Part shown: piece by piece, positions 16,753-24,421 of the stretch
Numbering within the stretch: the first letter of the stretch is position 1
How the letters are laid out: every line of letters starts with the position of its first letter
DNA from: JACMNW01 sp043721855
GTDB taxonomy: Bacteria > Pseudomonadota > Alphaproteobacteria > Rhodobacterales > Rhodobacteraceae
Length of the DNA stretch: 48,969 bases
NCBI GenBank assembly: GCA_043721855.1
Contig: JAYSPY010000005.1
Location: 1-48,969, forward strand
Direction: 5' to 3'
Made by a program: the position numbers and the translations under genes
The notes under the pieces: generated by a model
What the model saw: only the letters and a program-made list of their open reading frames with translations
Database searches by the model: none
What the model was told of the DNA's origin: nothing

Positions 16753-16781
16753 TTGACTTTGCGAACGCTCTAAGATAGTAA
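16753..16781 (+). promoter_or_regulatory. Candidate sigma-70-type promoter upstream of the GTA cluster
   Basis: TTGACT (16753-16758) and TAGTAA (16776-16781) with a 17-bp spacer; a second AT-rich hexamer, TTTATA, lies just beyond. It is the best promoter-like match in the mltG-g1 gap. It is followed only about 25 bp later by a terminator hairpin. Confidence 0.5.
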
Positions 16782-16806
16782 TTTTATAGGCTAGAAGAAG
16801 CACATT

Positions 16807-16838
16807 AACGGCACGGGGAAACCCGGGGCCGTTTTTTT
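16807..16838 (+). terminator. Intrinsic terminator between the candidate GTA promoter and g1
   Basis: AACGGC (16807-16812) pairs with GCCGTT (16828-16833), with an inner GGG/CCC stem and AAA loop, followed by a run of seven T. It can serve mltG, 115 bp upstream, but it also lies between the only good promoter candidate and the GTA genes. Confidence 0.85.
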
Positions 16839-16882
16839 GTTTCGCTCGTGCGGGAGTGGCATGAGAGGCGGTGTATGGGCTG

Positions 16883-17209
16883 ATGACAATACAATTCGGT
16901 GCAGGGGATAAACCGCCAGTTGATTTGCTGGCGTTCAGTGAGGGGCTTTACCTGAATGTGGCAGAAGAACTGGCGCGCACGCTTTTGGCGGTGCAGGCCG
17001 GGGAAGCGGCCAACCTGAAACCCGCGACCCAAGTGGTCAAGGAGTTGAAGGACGCGTTCAGAATCGCAATGGATGAAAGGACAAGAATTGACAAGCTTCG
17101 CCAGCATACAGCCGGGGTTATTGCCGCAGGGTCGCTTGATTTCGACGCGGCGCGGGATGAAATCGGGCGCCGTTTGGCTTGCCTCCGCGACGCCGGAAGT
17201 GGTGGATGA
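16883..17209 (+). CDS. g1: GTA gp1, small terminase subunit
   Basis: A 108-residue protein at the first position of the GTA cluster. In Rhodobacter capsulatus GTA the g1 product acts as the small terminase (TerS) that works with the g2 packaging motor. The sequence is mostly helical with a coiled-coil-like stretch around residues 60-95 (VVKELKDAFRIAMDERTRIDKLRQ), as expected for a TerS oligomerisation core. The start is uncertain: a GTG at 16871 would add four residues. It overlaps g2 by 53 bases. GTA TerS proteins lack sequence-specific pac recognition, consistent with random packaging of host DNA, but that cannot be judged from sequence. Confidence 0.8.
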   Translation: MTIQFGAGDKPPVDLLAFSEGLYLNVAEELARTLLAVQAGEAANLKPATQVVKELKDAFRIAMDERTRIDKLRQHTAGVIAAGSLDFDAARDEIGRRLACLRDAGSGG

Positions 17210-18506
17210 GTTTCTGAGTAGTCTCAGTGAGAATGCACTATTGGCATTGCCGTGGATGTTTGAGTTTTGGGCATTGTCACACCAGTTGCCGCCTGAGGGG
17301 GCGTGGAAAACCTGGGTGATCATGGGCGGGCGCGGGGCTGGTAAAACCCGGGCTGGGGCGGAATGGGTGCGGGGCCAGGTGGAGGGCCCGGGGCCGTTGG
17401 ATGTGGGCCGCGCCAAGCGGCTTGCGCTGGTGGCGGAGACCATTGATCAGGCGCGTGATGTGATGGTGTTTGGCGAAAGCGGAATACTGGCATGCTCGCC
17501 TCCCGATCGGCGGCCAGAATGGCAGGCCACGCGCAAGCGGCTGGTCTGGCCCAATGGGGCGGAGGCGCAGGTGTTTTCAGCCCATGAGCCAGAGGCATTG
17601 CGCGGGCCGCAGTTTGATGGGGCTTGGGTGGACGAATTGGCCAAGTGGAAGCGGGCCGAGGAGACGTGGGATATGCTTCAGTTTGCTTTGCGGTTGGGTC
17701 GCAACCCGCAGCAGGTGGTGACAACCACGCCGAGATCGGTGGCGACGTTGAAGGCGATTTTGAAGAACCCATCGACGGTGTTGACGCATGCGCCGACGGA
17801 GGCCAACCGCGCGTATCTGGCGGCGTCGTTTTTGGAAGAAGTGCAGGCGCGCTATGCCGGCACCCGGACCGGGCGGCAGGAGCTGGAGGGGCTGATGCTT
17901 GAGGATGCGGAAGGGGCGCTGTGGACAGCGGCGCGGTTGGAGGCGGTGCGGGTGGAGGCGACCCCGGCCCTGAACCGGATTGTGGTGGCGATTGACCCGC
18001 CGGTGACGGGGCATGGCGCATCAGATGAATGCGGGATTTTGGTGGTGGGGGCCTGCACCGACGGGCCGCCGCAAGACTGGCGCGCGGTGGTGTTGGAGGA
18101 TGCAAGCGTGCAGGGGGCAAGCCCGGACGCTTGGGCGCGCGCGGCGATTGATGCAGCTCGCAGGCATGGTGCGGATCGGTTGGTGGCTGAGGTTAATCAA
18201 GGCGGGGATATGGTGGAATCGGTTATTCGCCAGATTGACCCGCTGGTAGCCTATCGCGCGGTGCGGGCATCGCGGGGAAAGATCGCGCGGGCGGAGCCAG
18301 TGGCTGCATTATATGAGCAGGGCCGCGTGTCGCATCTGCGGGGACTTGGCGCGCTGGAGGATCAGATGTGCCTGATGACGGCGCAGGGGTTTATGGGCAA
18401 GGGCAGCCCGGACCGGGTGGATGCGCTTGTGTGGGCCTTGACGGATCTGATGATTGAACCCGCGCAAACATGGCGCAGACCGCGGATGCGCACGCTGGGG
18501 GAATAA
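17157..18506 (+). CDS. g2: GTA gp2, large terminase (DNA packaging ATPase/nuclease)
   Basis: The packaging motor that pumps host DNA into GTA heads and cuts it headful by headful. The 449-residue product has Walker A GGRGAGKT (residues 57-64), Walker B ending DE (159-160, in FDGAWVDEL), motif III TTTPRS (189-194) and an RNase H-like nuclease domain from about residue 275 (acidic residue Asp280 in IDPPVTG and a late DRVDALVWAL near 425-434). The start at 17157 is chosen because the N-terminus then matches GTA terminases (SLSENALLALPWMFEFWALSHQLPPEG); the frame extends upstream inside g1. Confidence 0.95.
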   Translation: MKSGAVWLASATPEVVDEFLSSLSENALLALPWMFEFWALSHQLPPEGAWKTWVIMGGRGAGKTRAGAEWVRGQVEGPGPLDVGRAKRLALVAETIDQARDVMVFGESGILACSPPDRRPEWQATRKRLVWPNGAEAQVFSAHEPEALRGPQFDGAWVDELAKWKRAEETWDMLQFALRLGRNPQQVVTTTPRSVATLKAILKNPSTVLTHAPTEANRAYLAASFLEEVQARYAGTRTGRQELEGLMLEDAEGALWTAARLEAVRVEATPALNRIVVAIDPPVTGHGASDECGILVVGACTDGPPQDWRAVVLEDASVQGASPDAWARAAIDAARRHGADRLVAEVNQGGDMVESVIRQIDPLVAYRAVRASRGKIARAEPVAALYEQGRVSHLRGLGALEDQMCLMTAQGFMGKGSPDRVDALVWALTDLMIEPAQTWRRPRMRTLGE

Positions 18507-18711
18507 GAATTTTCTGGCCTTCGGCGAGGATATTTTTTGAACAGAAAAAGCCGAAGTACGAGGCAGCGCGCGGTCGGGTAACGGATGTTTATTCCCTGTT
18601 TGCTAAAGTGATTTCAACAAGATGAGTGCCTGAGTTCAGGCGATAGATGAAGCGTCGTGGGCCAGTTGGTTTGCGGCTGGGTGGGCTTTTGCCTGATGAA
18701 AATGAGGTGGC

Positions 18712-19899
18712 ATGGTGTTCGATTTCTTGCGGCGACCAGACTTGCGGCAACCAGTGCGGCCTGCGCCCGAAACCAAGGCGTCCGCTACGGGGCCAGTGAT
18801 TGCCTATCAAGGATCAGGGCGGGTGGCCTGGTCTGCGCGCGATGTGGTCAGCCTGACCAAAACGGGGTTTCTGGGCAACCCGATTGGGTTTCGTGCGGTC
18901 AAGTTGATTGCAGAAGCAGCGGCGGCTTTGCCTTTGGTTTTGCAAGACCGCGAGCGGCGGTTTGATCTGCATCCGTTGCTGGATTTGATGGCGCGGCCGA
19001 ACATGGCGCAAGGCCGTGCGGAGTTTTTTGAGGCGGCGTATGGGCAACTTTTGTTGTCTGGCAATGCCTATCTTGAGGCGGTGCCGGGAACGGGGGCGTT
19101 GCCGGGGGAATTGCATGTGCTGCGGTCTGACCGGATGGCGCTGGTGCCGGGGGCGGATGGCTGGCCTGTGGCGTATGACTATACCGTTGGGGCGCGGGCG
19201 CATCGGTTTGACATGACAGGCGGGCTGGCCCCGATCTGCCATATTCGCAGCTTCCATCCGCAGGACGATCATTACGGGTTCTCGCCCATGCAAGCCGCCG
19301 CAGTGGCAGTGGATGTGCATATCGCGGCGGCGCGGTGGTCTAAGGCGCTGCTGGACAATGCGGCACGGCCCTCTGGCGCAATTGTTTACAAGGGCGCGGA
19401 TGGGCAATCGCAGTTGTCGGCGGACCAGTATGACCGGCTGATTTCCGAAATGGAGGCGCATCATCAGGGCGCGCGCAATGCCGGGCGGCCGATGTTGCTG
19501 GAGGGCGGGCTTGATTGGAAGCCGATGGGGTTTTCGCCCAGTGATATGGAGTTTCAGAAAACCAAGGAGTCAGCGGCGCGGGAAATTGCCATCGCATTCG
19601 GGGTGCCGCCGATGTTGATGGGCATCCCGGGGGATGCGACTTACGCCAATTACCAAGAGGCGAACCGGGCGTTTTTCAGACTGACGGTTTTGCCGTTGGT
19701 GGCCAGGGTGACGGCGTCTGTGTCGCATTGGCTATCGGGGTTCACCGGCGAGTTGGTGGATCTGAAACCGGATCTGGACCAGGTGCCAGCGCTGGCGGTG
19801 GAGCGGGATCAGCAATGGGCGCGGGTCGGGGCGGCTTCGTTTCTGACAGATGCGGAAAAGCGGATGCTGCTGGGTCTGCCCCGCGTGGCGGAGGAATGA
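18712..19899 (+). CDS. g3: GTA gp3, portal protein (HK97 family)
   Basis: The dodecameric portal at the unique vertex through which DNA enters and to which the tail attaches. The 395-residue protein shows HK97-portal features: GNPIGFRAVKLIAEAAAALPLVL (55-77), LLLSGNAYLEAV (110-121), HIRSFHPQDDHYGFSPMQAA (about 178-197), and the stretch KTKESAAREIAIAFGVPPMLMGIPGDATYANYQEANRAFF near 282-321. It is preceded by an unusual 205-bp gap after g2. Its stop overlaps the g3.5 start (ATGA). Confidence 0.95.
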   Translation: MVFDFLRRPDLRQPVRPAPETKASATGPVIAYQGSGRVAWSARDVVSLTKTGFLGNPIGFRAVKLIAEAAAALPLVLQDRERRFDLHPLLDLMARPNMAQGRAEFFEAAYGQLLLSGNAYLEAVPGTGALPGELHVLRSDRMALVPGADGWPVAYDYTVGARAHRFDMTGGLAPICHIRSFHPQDDHYGFSPMQAAAVAVDVHIAAARWSKALLDNAARPSGAIVYKGADGQSQLSADQYDRLISEMEAHHQGARNAGRPMLLEGGLDWKPMGFSPSDMEFQKTKESAAREIAIAFGVPPMLMGIPGDATYANYQEANRAFFRLTVLPLVARVTASVSHWLSGFTGELVDLKPDLDQVPALAVERDQQWARVGAASFLTDAEKRMLLGLPRVAEE

Positions 19900-20141
19900 C
19901 GGCGCGCAAGGAAACCCCCGGATCGCGGTATTTATACGACAGTTTCGATGCCGCAGCGGCCCGGATTGAGGCGAATGAGCGGGTGGCGGAGGAACGCTGG
20001 ACAGGGCTGGAATACCGGCTTGGCCAGATTGAGGGCAGCTTGGAGCGGTTGGAAAAGCGCATCTGGGTAGGGGTTTACGGGGTTGCGGCCTTCCTGCTGG
20101 CGCAGGTGGCGGAGACGCTTTTGGCAGCGGCAATGAGGTGA
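19896..20141 (+). CDS. g3.5: GTA gp3.5, small membrane/coiled-coil protein
   Basis: An 81-residue protein at the g3.5 position. It has a helical, charged N-terminal two thirds with coiled-coil character (AAARIEANERVAEERWTGLEYRLGQIEGSLERLEKRI), then a hydrophobic stretch at the C-terminus (VGVYGVAAFLLAQVAETLL, residues 57-76) that could be a membrane helix. Its role in GTA is not known. It starts inside the portal stop (ATGA overlap) and ends 5 bp before the protease start. Confidence 0.85.
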   Translation: MTARKETPGSRYLYDSFDAAAARIEANERVAEERWTGLEYRLGQIEGSLERLEKRIWVGVYGVAAFLLAQVAETLLAAAMR

Positions 20142-20146
20142 AAGAC

Positions 20147-20722
20147 ATGATGGACATATCCGATTTTGGCGCACCAGAGCGCAAGTTTCATAGGCCCGAT
20201 GCCGGGATTTTGGTGACGGATGGCGTGGTAGTGGAGGGCTATGCGTCGCTTTTCGGCCAGCGCGATCAGGGCGGCGATACGGTGCAGGCGGGGGCTTATG
20301 GCGCATCGCTGAAGGCGCTGGCGGCGCAGGGGCGGCGGGTGAAAATGCTGTGGCAGCACGACCCGGGCCAGCCGATTGGTGTGTGGGAAGAGGTGCGCGA
20401 GGATGCCAAGGGCCTGTATGTGAAGGGCCGCATCCTGACCGAGGTGGAGCGCGGACGTGAGGCGGCGGCGCTGCTGTCTGCTGGTGCGATTGATGGATTG
20501 TCGATTGGATACAGAACTTTGCGGGCGGAACGTGATGCAAAAGGTCAACGTCTGCTGGCGGAAGTGGAATTATGGGAAGTGTCACTTGTGACATTCCCGA
20601 TGCTGGCAGAGGCGCGGGTATCTGCCAAGGCAAACGACACAGATTGGGCCGATATGGCGGCCCTGTTTGATGAGGCGCGGGCGGCGATTGCCGGACTGCG
20701 CAAAGGACCAATCCGAGACTGA
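20147..20722 (+). CDS. g4: GTA gp4, prohead protease (HK97/U35 family)
   Basis: The maturation protease that trims the capsid protein during head assembly. The 191-residue product shows VVEGYASLFGQRDQGGDTVQAGAY (29-51), the catalytic His71 in KMLWQHDPGQPIG and Ser119 in GAIDGLSIGYR, the His-Ser pair of U35 proteases. The ATG at 20147 is favoured by GAGGTGA upstream; a GTG at 20138 overlapping the g3.5 stop is less likely. It lies directly before its substrate, the g5 capsid gene. Confidence 0.93.
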   Translation: MMDISDFGAPERKFHRPDAGILVTDGVVVEGYASLFGQRDQGGDTVQAGAYGASLKALAAQGRRVKMLWQHDPGQPIGVWEEVREDAKGLYVKGRILTEVERGREAAALLSAGAIDGLSIGYRTLRAERDAKGQRLLAEVELWEVSLVTFPMLAEARVSAKANDTDWADMAALFDEARAAIAGLRKGPIRD

Positions 20723-20740
20723 AACCCCAAGGAGGTTTGG

Positions 20741-21937
20741 ATGACCGAGACGAAACACCGGCTTGGGGCAGATGCGCCTCGGGCAACCCATCCGGCTGCG
20801 GATGTGAAATCCGCGATGACGGGGTTCTTGAAGGAATTCAATATCTTTCAGGACGAAGTGAAGACTGCGCTGCAACAACAGGAAGAGCGACAAACCATGC
20901 TGGATCGAAAGACAATGACCTACGGGCGCCCTGCGTTGCAGGCCTCGGCTGAGATTGATGTGCCCCACAAAAAGGCGTTTGGCGCATATCTGCGTTCAGG
21001 CGATGATGACGGAATGCGCGGGCTGGTGCTGGAGGGCAAAGCACTGAGCACGGCCGTGGCGGCGGATGGCGGCTATTTGATTGACCCGAAAACAGCGGAC
21101 ACAATCAAATCGATGCTGTCATCCACCACTTCGCTGCGCTCGATCGCGACTGTGGTGAATGTTGAGGCGACTTCGTTTGATGTGCTGATTGATCGATCCG
21201 ACGTAGGCTCTGGTTGGGCCACGGAAACCACGGCCACCACGGAAACTGCGACCCCGATTATTGAGCGTATTTCGATCCGTCTGCATCAGCTGTCAGCGAT
21301 GCCGAAGGCCAGCCAACGGTTGTTGGATGACAGTGCGTTTGATGTCGAAGGCTGGTTGGCCGGAAAAATTGCCGAACGCTTCATTCGTGCGGAGTCGGCG
21401 GCGTTTGTGAACGGTGATGGGGTTGACAAGCCAAAGGGCTTTTTGCTGCCGACCAAAGTTGCCAATTCGTCCTGGACGTGGGGCAATATCGGTTATGTAC
21501 CAACCGGGGCGGCGGCAGATTTTGCCACCAGCAATGCGGTCGATTGCATTGTGAACCTGGTCTATTCGCTGGCGGCTGATTACCGCAGCAATGCGACCTT
21601 CGTCATGAATTCGAAGACGGCGGGTGCGGTGCGTAAAATGAAAGACCTTGATGGCCGCTTTATGTGGTCCGACGGGTTGGCGCTGGCGGAACCGGCGCGA
21701 CTGATGGGCTATCCGGTGTTGATCAACGAAGACATGCCGGATGTGGCGGCCAATGCCTATGCGATTGCGTTTGGCGATTTTGCAGCGGGTTACACGATTG
21801 CGGAACGTCCTGACGTGCGGGTGCTGCGCGACCCCTTCTCGGCCAAGCCACACGTGCTTTTCTATGCGCTCAAGCGTGTCGGCGGTGACATCAGTGATTA
21901 TGCGGCGATCAAGCTGCTGAAAATCGCAGTGTCTTAA
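20741..21937 (+). CDS. g5: GTA gp5, major capsid protein (HK97 fold)
   Basis: The head shell protein, 398 residues. The N-terminal ~100 residues are a helical scaffolding-like delta domain that the g4 protease removes; the mature chain is expected to start just after Lys100, at ALSTAVAADGGYLIDP, which by memory matches the processed N-terminus of the Rhodobacter capsulatus capsid. The HK97 core follows, with SAMPKASQRLLDDSAFDVEGWLAGKIAERFIRAE near 186-219 and GYPVLINEDMPDVAANAYAIAFGDFAAGYTI near 327-357. It is preceded by AAGGAGG, the strongest ribosome site in the cluster, fitting the high copy number of the protein. Confidence 0.96.
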   Translation: MTETKHRLGADAPRATHPAADVKSAMTGFLKEFNIFQDEVKTALQQQEERQTMLDRKTMTYGRPALQASAEIDVPHKKAFGAYLRSGDDDGMRGLVLEGKALSTAVAADGGYLIDPKTADTIKSMLSSTTSLRSIATVVNVEATSFDVLIDRSDVGSGWATETTATTETATPIIERISIRLHQLSAMPKASQRLLDDSAFDVEGWLAGKIAERFIRAESAAFVNGDGVDKPKGFLLPTKVANSSWTWGNIGYVPTGAAADFATSNAVDCIVNLVYSLAADYRSNATFVMNSKTAGAVRKMKDLDGRFMWSDGLALAEPARLMGYPVLINEDMPDVAANAYAIAFGDFAAGYTIAERPDVRVLRDPFSAKPHVLFYALKRVGGDISDYAAIKLLKIAVS

Positions 21938-21951
21938 ACGGCGCTGCGAGG

Positions 21952-22052
21952 CCCGCTGCCCCTGCCGGGGTAGCGGGAACTTGGACGCGCGCCGAAGTGC
22001 CGCGCCGTCTAGCTGCTCCCCCCTCCGTTCGAGCGGCGCGGGGCGCGCGTCC
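21952..22052 (+). promoter_or_regulatory. Tandem strong hairpins between capsid gene g5 and g6
   Basis: Hairpin 1: CCCGCTGCCCC (21952-21962), loop TGCC, GGGGTAGCGGG (21967-21977). Hairpin 2: GGACGCGCGCC (21983-21993) with GGCGCGCGTCC (22042-22052), enclosing a second 8-bp stem CCGCGCCG/CGGCGCGG (22000-22007, 22034-22041). There is no T-run, so these look like partial terminators or 3-prime-end stabilisers rather than full intrinsic terminators. Confidence 0.75.
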
Positions 22053-22081
22053 ATGATCCATGGGGAAACCGGAGAATTGCG

Positions 22082-22681
22082 ATGATATTGATCGAGCAGA
22101 CCATAGTGCCGCCGCTGGCCTTGCCCATAGCGGCCTTCAAGACCCATCTGAGATTAGGCACCGGGTTTGCCGATGATACCCTGCAAGATGGCTTGATTGA
22201 AAGCACGTTGCGCGCGGCGATGGCGGCGATCGAGGGGCGAATTGGCAAGGTGCTGATTGCGCGGCGGTTCAAATGGACGATTGAAGACTGGCGCACTGGG
22301 GCGGAGCAGGCGTTGCCGGTGGCCCCGGTGACGGCTGTGGTATCAGTGACGCTGGTGGATGCCGCCAACGTGGCGGTACTGGTTGATCCGGCGCGATACA
22401 AGTTGGTGCAAGACACGCACCGCCCGAAGGTGATTGCGGCGGGTTTGGCCTTGCCTCTGGTGCCGATGGCGGGGCGGGCGGAGATTGTGTTTGACGCAGG
22501 CTTTGGTGCGGCTTGGGCCAATGTGCCCGCGGATTTGGCGCAGGCGGTGCTGTTATTGGCAACAGAGTATTACGAGCATCGCAGTGAAACCGGGGTGCGT
22601 GACGGCGGGTTGCCCTTTGGCGTGGTGACGCTGATTGAACGCTGGCGCACGGTGCGGATTTTGGGCGGGGGGACAGCATGA
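22082..22681 (+). CDS. g6: GTA gp6, head-tail connector (adaptor)
   Basis: A 199-residue head-completion protein of the gp6/adaptor kind. It forms a ring under the portal in GTA and HK97-like phages. Visible features are a helical start (LALPIAAFKTHLRLGTGFADDTLQDGLIESTLRAAMAAIEGRIGKVLIARRF, residues 12-63), a beta-rich middle, and a helical C-terminal piece with VPADLAQAVLLLATEYYEHRSE (about 148-169). Family recognition rests on position and this architecture. It overlaps g7 by four bases. Confidence 0.88.
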   Translation: MILIEQTIVPPLALPIAAFKTHLRLGTGFADDTLQDGLIESTLRAAMAAIEGRIGKVLIARRFKWTIEDWRTGAEQALPVAPVTAVVSVTLVDAANVAVLVDPARYKLVQDTHRPKVIAAGLALPLVPMAGRAEIVFDAGFGAAWANVPADLAQAVLLLATEYYEHRSETGVRDGGLPFGVVTLIERWRTVRILGGGTA

Positions 22682-23016
22682 AGGATGTTGTTCTGAACCG
22701 GCCTTTGGTTTTGGAAAGCGTGGTGCGGGTGGCGGATGGGTCTGGCGGGTTTAGCGAGGCTTGGGCGGTGCTGGGCACGCTTTGGGCCGAAGTGGTGCCG
22801 GGCGCGGGGCGTGATGTGGCAGGTGAGGAGGCGTTCTTTGCCACCGTGCCCTACCGCATCACGGTGCGGGCTGCGCGGCAGGGGGCACCATCGCGACCAA
22901 AGCCAGATCAGCGGTTTCGCGACGGCGCGCGGGTGTTTGTCATTTTGGCGGTAACGGAGCGAGATGCGGCGGGGCACTATCTGATGTGCTTTTCCCGCGA
23001 GGAGGTTCCGGCATGA
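22678..23016 (+). CDS. g7: GTA gp7, head-tail joining (stopper) protein
   Basis: A 112-residue all-beta protein of the phage head-tail joining family. The pattern LNRPLVLESVVRVADGSGGFSEAWAVLGTLWAEVVPGAG at residues 6-44 and the C-terminal VFVILAVTERDAAGHYLMCFSREE are typical. It closes the head and docks the tail. Translationally coupled to g6 (ATGA overlap) and g8. Confidence 0.9.
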   Translation: MKDVVLNRPLVLESVVRVADGSGGFSEAWAVLGTLWAEVVPGAGRDVAGEEAFFATVPYRITVRAARQGAPSRPKPDQRFRDGARVFVILAVTERDAAGHYLMCFSREEVPA

Positions 23017-23411
23017 GTTACGGTGTGGCGGCTGCCTTGCAGGCGGCGATTTATACGCGGTTAACCACCGCAGTGCCGTTGACCGGGGTTCCGGTTTACG
23101 ACGCGGTACCACCCGGCGCGGGCACGGGGACGTTTGTGTTGATCGGGCCGGAGGATGCGCTTGATCGGTCTGACAAATCGGGTGGCGGGGCAGAGCACCG
23201 TTTGCAGGTGTCTGTGATCAGCGATGCGACAGGCTTTGCGTCGGCGAAATCGGTGGCGGTGGCAGTGTCTGACGCGTTGGTAAATGCGCCGATGACGCTT
23301 GTGCGGGGGCGGCTGGTGGGGCTGCATTTCATGCGGGCGGCGGCCAAGCGGATTGCCGACGGTGACGTGCGCCGGATTGATCTGACATTCATGGCGCGGG
23401 TGCAGGATTGA
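23013..23411 (+). CDS. g8: GTA gp8, tail terminator-like DUF3168 protein
   Basis: A 132-residue DUF3168 protein. Its relatives form the tail terminator ring at the head-proximal end of the tail tube. Features are the N-terminal helix VAAALQAAIYTRLTTAVPL, the DxxPPGAGTGTFVLIGPE loop (residues 30-47) and the strand pair HRLQVSVISDATG (62-74). It starts within the g7 stop (ATGA) and is followed by 61 bp before g9. Confidence 0.9.
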   Translation: MSYGVAAALQAAIYTRLTTAVPLTGVPVYDAVPPGAGTGTFVLIGPEDALDRSDKSGGGAEHRLQVSVISDATGFASAKSVAVAVSDALVNAPMTLVRGRLVGLHFMRAAAKRIADGDVRRIDLTFMARVQD

Positions 23412-23472
23412 TTAAGTTCAATGGCTTGCGGGCATATGCCCGGTGGCCGAGGTTTCATATCGGAGAGTGATG

Positions 23473-23886
23473 ATGGCTGTTCAAAGCGGTAAAGACCTGT
23501 TGATCAAGCTGGACCTGATCGGTGACGGGCAATTCGTGACCATCGCTGGCCTTCGCGCCACGCGGATCAGTTTCAACGCGGAAACGGTGGATGTGACCAG
23601 TCTGGAAAGCATCGGCGGCTGGCGTGAATTGCTGGCGGGCGCGGGGGTGCGGTCTGCCAGCATTTCGGGATCCGGCGTGTTTCGCGATGCCAACACGGAT
23701 GAGCGCGCGCGGCAGATTTTCTTTGACGGCGAGGTGCCGCGGTTTCAGGTAATCATCCCAAATTTTGGCGTGATCGAGGGGAAATTTCAGATCTCGGCCA
23801 TTGAATATGCGGGCAATTACAACGGCGAGGCGACCTATGAGATGACGATGGCTTCGGCTGGGGTTCTGACCTTTACGGCGCTGTGA
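23473..23886 (+). CDS. g9: GTA gp9, major tail protein
   Basis: A 137-residue tail-tube protein. The pattern MAVQSGKDLLIKLD at the start, then VTIAGLRATRISFNAETVDVTSLESIGGWRELLAGAGVRSASISGSGVF (about 20-68) and YNGEATYEMTMASAGVLTFTAL at the C-terminus is typical of the GTA/TP901-1-like tail tube family. GGAGAG lies 5 bases upstream of the ATG at 23473; an ATG three bases earlier is equally possible. Its stop overlaps the g10 start by one base. Confidence 0.93.
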   Translation: MAVQSGKDLLIKLDLIGDGQFVTIAGLRATRISFNAETVDVTSLESIGGWRELLAGAGVRSASISGSGVFRDANTDERARQIFFDGEVPRFQVIIPNFGVIEGKFQISAIEYAGNYNGEATYEMTMASAGVLTFTAL

Positions 23887-24221
23887 TGGTGCCCCTTTCA
23901 ATTGTAAATGCTTGGGCCGGTGAGGTGGCGATCTGGCTGGATGGCCAGCGTCATGTGGCGAAGCTGACGCTGGGGGCGCTGGCGGAACTGGAGGCAGCGC
24001 TGGAGGCGGAATCGCTTATTGATCTGGTGCAGCGGTTTGAGGGCGGCCAGGTGCGGACGCGCGATGTTCTGGCTTTGGTTGTGGCGGGCTTGCGCGGTGG
24101 TGGCTGGAACGGCACGGCTGCGGATTTGCGCACTGCGGTGATCGGAGGCGGGCCGGTAGAGGCGGCGCGGGCGGCGGCGGAAGTGCTGGCACGGGCGTTT
24201 GCGCTGCCGGGGGAGGCATGA
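23886..24221 (+). CDS. g10: GTA gp10, gene transfer agent family protein (tail assembly)
   Basis: A 111-residue protein at the g10 position, matching the short GTA family proteins thought to act as tail assembly chaperones. The core is VAIWLDGQRHVAKLTLGALAELEAALEAESLIDLVQRFEGGQ (about 15-56), with DVLALVVAGLRGGGW following. The start ATG at 23886 overlaps the g9 stop; a GTG three bases upstream is an alternative. It overlaps g10.1 by four bases. Confidence 0.9.
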   Translation: MVPLSIVNAWAGEVAIWLDGQRHVAKLTLGALAELEAALEAESLIDLVQRFEGGQVRTRDVLALVVAGLRGGGWNGTAADLRTAVIGGGPVEAARAAAEVLARAFALPGEA

Positions 24222-24421
24222 CGCTGATTGATTGGGCGGGGCTGATGCGGGCCGGGTTGCAGGGGCTTCACCTGACGCCGGACGTATTTTGGCGACTATC
24301 GCCCATTGAGCTGCGGATCATGCTGGGGGCGGAAAATACCGCGGCGCCAGTCACGCGGACAAGGTTGGAAGAATTGGCGGCGGCGTTTCCGGATGTAGCG
24401 AAAGGGATGTGTGATGGTTGA
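24218..24421 (+). CDS. GTA gp10.1, small tail assembly chaperone-like protein
   Basis: A 67-residue protein between g10 and the tape measure gene, the place where phages and GTAs keep a second tail-assembly chaperone. The motif DVFWRLSPIELRIMLG (22-37) is characteristic of the rcc01693-type small GTA family. It overlaps g10 (ATGA) and g11 (8 bases), so all are translated as a coupled set. Confidence 0.88.
   Translation: MTLIDWAGLMRAGLQGLHLTPDVFWRLSPIELRIMLGAENTAAPVTRTRLEELAAAFPDVAKGMCDG

Noticed and set aside
15442..16803. 453-codon minus-strand frame opposite mltG
   Set aside because: Antisense to a conserved gene, Arg/His/Pro-rich, no domain pattern, and it spans the mltG-GTA promoter and gap.
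16693..16882. CtrA-type TTAA-N7-TTAA site upstream of g1
   Set aside because: A TTAA occurs near 16748 but no second half-site is at the right distance, so direct CtrA binding cannot be claimed.
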